From positions 1 through 7,285 of the forward strand of contig CABYCA010000026.1 in assembly GCA_902517365.1 (NCBI GenBank): a stretch of DNA of 7,285 nucleotides. Direction: 5' to 3'. This document shows positions 6,698 through 7,285 of the stretch, one piece after another. The notes under the pieces were generated by a model. The model was not told the DNA's origin. It worked only from the letters and a program-made list of their open reading frames with translations, and did not search any database. A program made the translations under genes and the position numbers. Position 1 is the stretch's first letter. The number at the start of each line of letters is the position of its first letter. This DNA comes from an uncultured Bacteroidota bacterium. Its GTDB lineage: Bacteria > Bacteroidota > Bacteroidia > Flavobacteriales > Flavobacteriaceae.

Positions 6698-7285
6698 TTA
6701 TATTAAAAGGCGTAGTGTATCTGGTTTTTCATTTAAATATTCTCCAAAGAAACTATTTTCTTTCATTCTTTTCATCAAGTCAGACAAATCTTTTGAAAAT
6801 TTTAACTCTATTCCGACAATTGCTGTTGTATACTCTCTATTATTCTTTTTTACATATTCAAAAAAAGTAATATCATCATCTTGACCTAATACATTATTAA
6901 CAAATTCTCTTAGTGCCCCTTTTCTTTGAGGAAATTTAACAATAAAGTAATGTTTTAGATTGGAATAAAGCAAAGCTCGCTCTTTTATTTCGGCCATTCT
7001 AGTAATATCATTGTTGCCTCCACATATAAGAACACCAATATTTTTATCTGAAATATCTTTATCATAAATCTCAAGAGCAGAAATACCAATTGCCCCAGCT
7101 GGTTCAACAACTATTCCATCCTTATTGTATAATTCAAGTATTGTTTGGCATATTTTACCTTCAGGGACAATTATTAAGTCATCTAAATGTTCTTTACAAA
7201 TCTTAAATGGTATTTCACCAATCTTTTTTATTGATACACCATCTACAAAATTGTCAATTTTTTTTAATTCAATAATTTTATTTTG
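6698..7285 (-). CDS. ilvA: Threonine dehydratase (threonine ammonia-lyase), C-terminal part (5' end outside the window)
   Basis: IlvA is a PLP enzyme that deaminates threonine to 2-oxobutyrate, the usual first step to isoleucine. The frame is open from the right edge and gives 195 residues, roughly the last half of the ~420-residue short IlvA form. Visible residues 14-23 ([10 protein letters not shown]), 40-43 (VPEG), 61-65 (EPAGA) and 88-97 ([10 protein letters not shown]) belong to the end of the PLP domain. From residue 110 on, [16 protein letters not shown] begins a single ACT-like regulatory domain with [15 protein letters not shown], ending [14 protein letters not shown]. This is the Bacillus/Bacteroidota type, not the two-ACT E. 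coli type. The residue expected to contact the PLP ring nitrogen, usually Ser before GGNND, is Cys. An internal ATG at 6997 is codon 97 of the visible frame and not the start. The active-site lysine and glycine loop lie outside the window. Confidence 0.95.
   Translation of the reverse strand, partial: QNKIIELKKIDNFVDGVSIKKIGEIPFKICKEHLDDLIIVPEGKICQTILELYNKDGIVVEPAGAIGISALEIYDKDISDKNIGVLICGGNNDITRMAEIKERALLYSNLKHYFIVKFPQRKGALREFVNNVLGQDDDITFFEYVKKNNREYTTAIVGIELKFSKDLSDLMKRMKENSFFGEYLNEKPDTLRLLI

Noticed and set aside
6655..6870. Plus-strand 71-residue open frame spanning the gapN-ilvA junction
   Set aside because: It is antisense to two conserved genes; its hydrophobic, Phe- and Leu-rich translation is what the complement of A-rich coding DNA gives.
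6698..6997. A separate 99-residue ACT-domain protein
   Set aside because: The frame continues upstream with clear threonine dehydratase sequence ([18 protein letters not shown]) to the window edge; it is the end of ilvA.
1..7285. CRISPR arrays, tRNA or rRNA genes, insertion sequences, prophage or defence genes
   Set aside because: Nearly every base is accounted for by seven metabolic genes; no direct-repeat arrays, cloverleaf sequences, terminal repeats or transposase motifs were seen.

Overview
This window is a compact, AT-rich stretch with no RNA genes, mobile elements or long non-coding gaps. It holds branched-chain amino acid biosynthesis genes facing a second gene pair on the opposite strand. 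Protein flavour (LeuC, LeuD, IlvA and a Flavobacteriia-style GapN-like aldehyde dehydrogenase), lack of Shine-Dalgarno sequences, AT-rich codon use and tight packing all suggest a Bacteroidota, probably a marine flavobacterium. That placement is an inference from remembered protein families, not from a search.

Plus strand, positions 1-5116: the C-terminal half of a 2-isopropylmalate synthase (leuA, cut by the left edge), leuC, leuD, a second LeuA-family synthase of 504 residues, and leuB. The genes overlap by 8 nt, then are spaced 1 nt, overlap by 1 nt (TAATG) and are spaced 2 nt, so they read as one translationally coupled operon. The first synthase stops right after the catalytic and linker regions and has no C-terminal regulatory domain. 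The second has that domain, and its active-site residues fit the Leptospira-type citramalate synthase (CimA) better than LeuA.

Minus strand, positions 7285-5113: the C-terminal half of threonine dehydratase (ilvA, cut by the right edge), then after 13 nt an aldehyde dehydrogenase of the NADP-dependent non-phosphorylating glyceraldehyde-3-phosphate dehydrogenase type. Its stop codon and that of leuB overlap in a shared TTAA, so the two transcription units converge with no intergenic DNA.

How the genes fit together: LeuA, LeuCD and LeuB turn 2-oxoisovalerate into 2-oxoisocaproate for leucine. If the second synthase is CimA, the same LeuCD and LeuB also turn citramalate into 2-oxobutyrate, giving isoleucine without threonine. 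IlvA on the other strand makes 2-oxobutyrate from threonine, so two routes to the isoleucine precursor would lie side by side. The most notable points are the probable citramalate synthase inside the leu operon, the regulatory domain present on only one of the two synthases, and an aldehyde dehydrogenase whose general-base glutamate is shifted two residues from its usual place.
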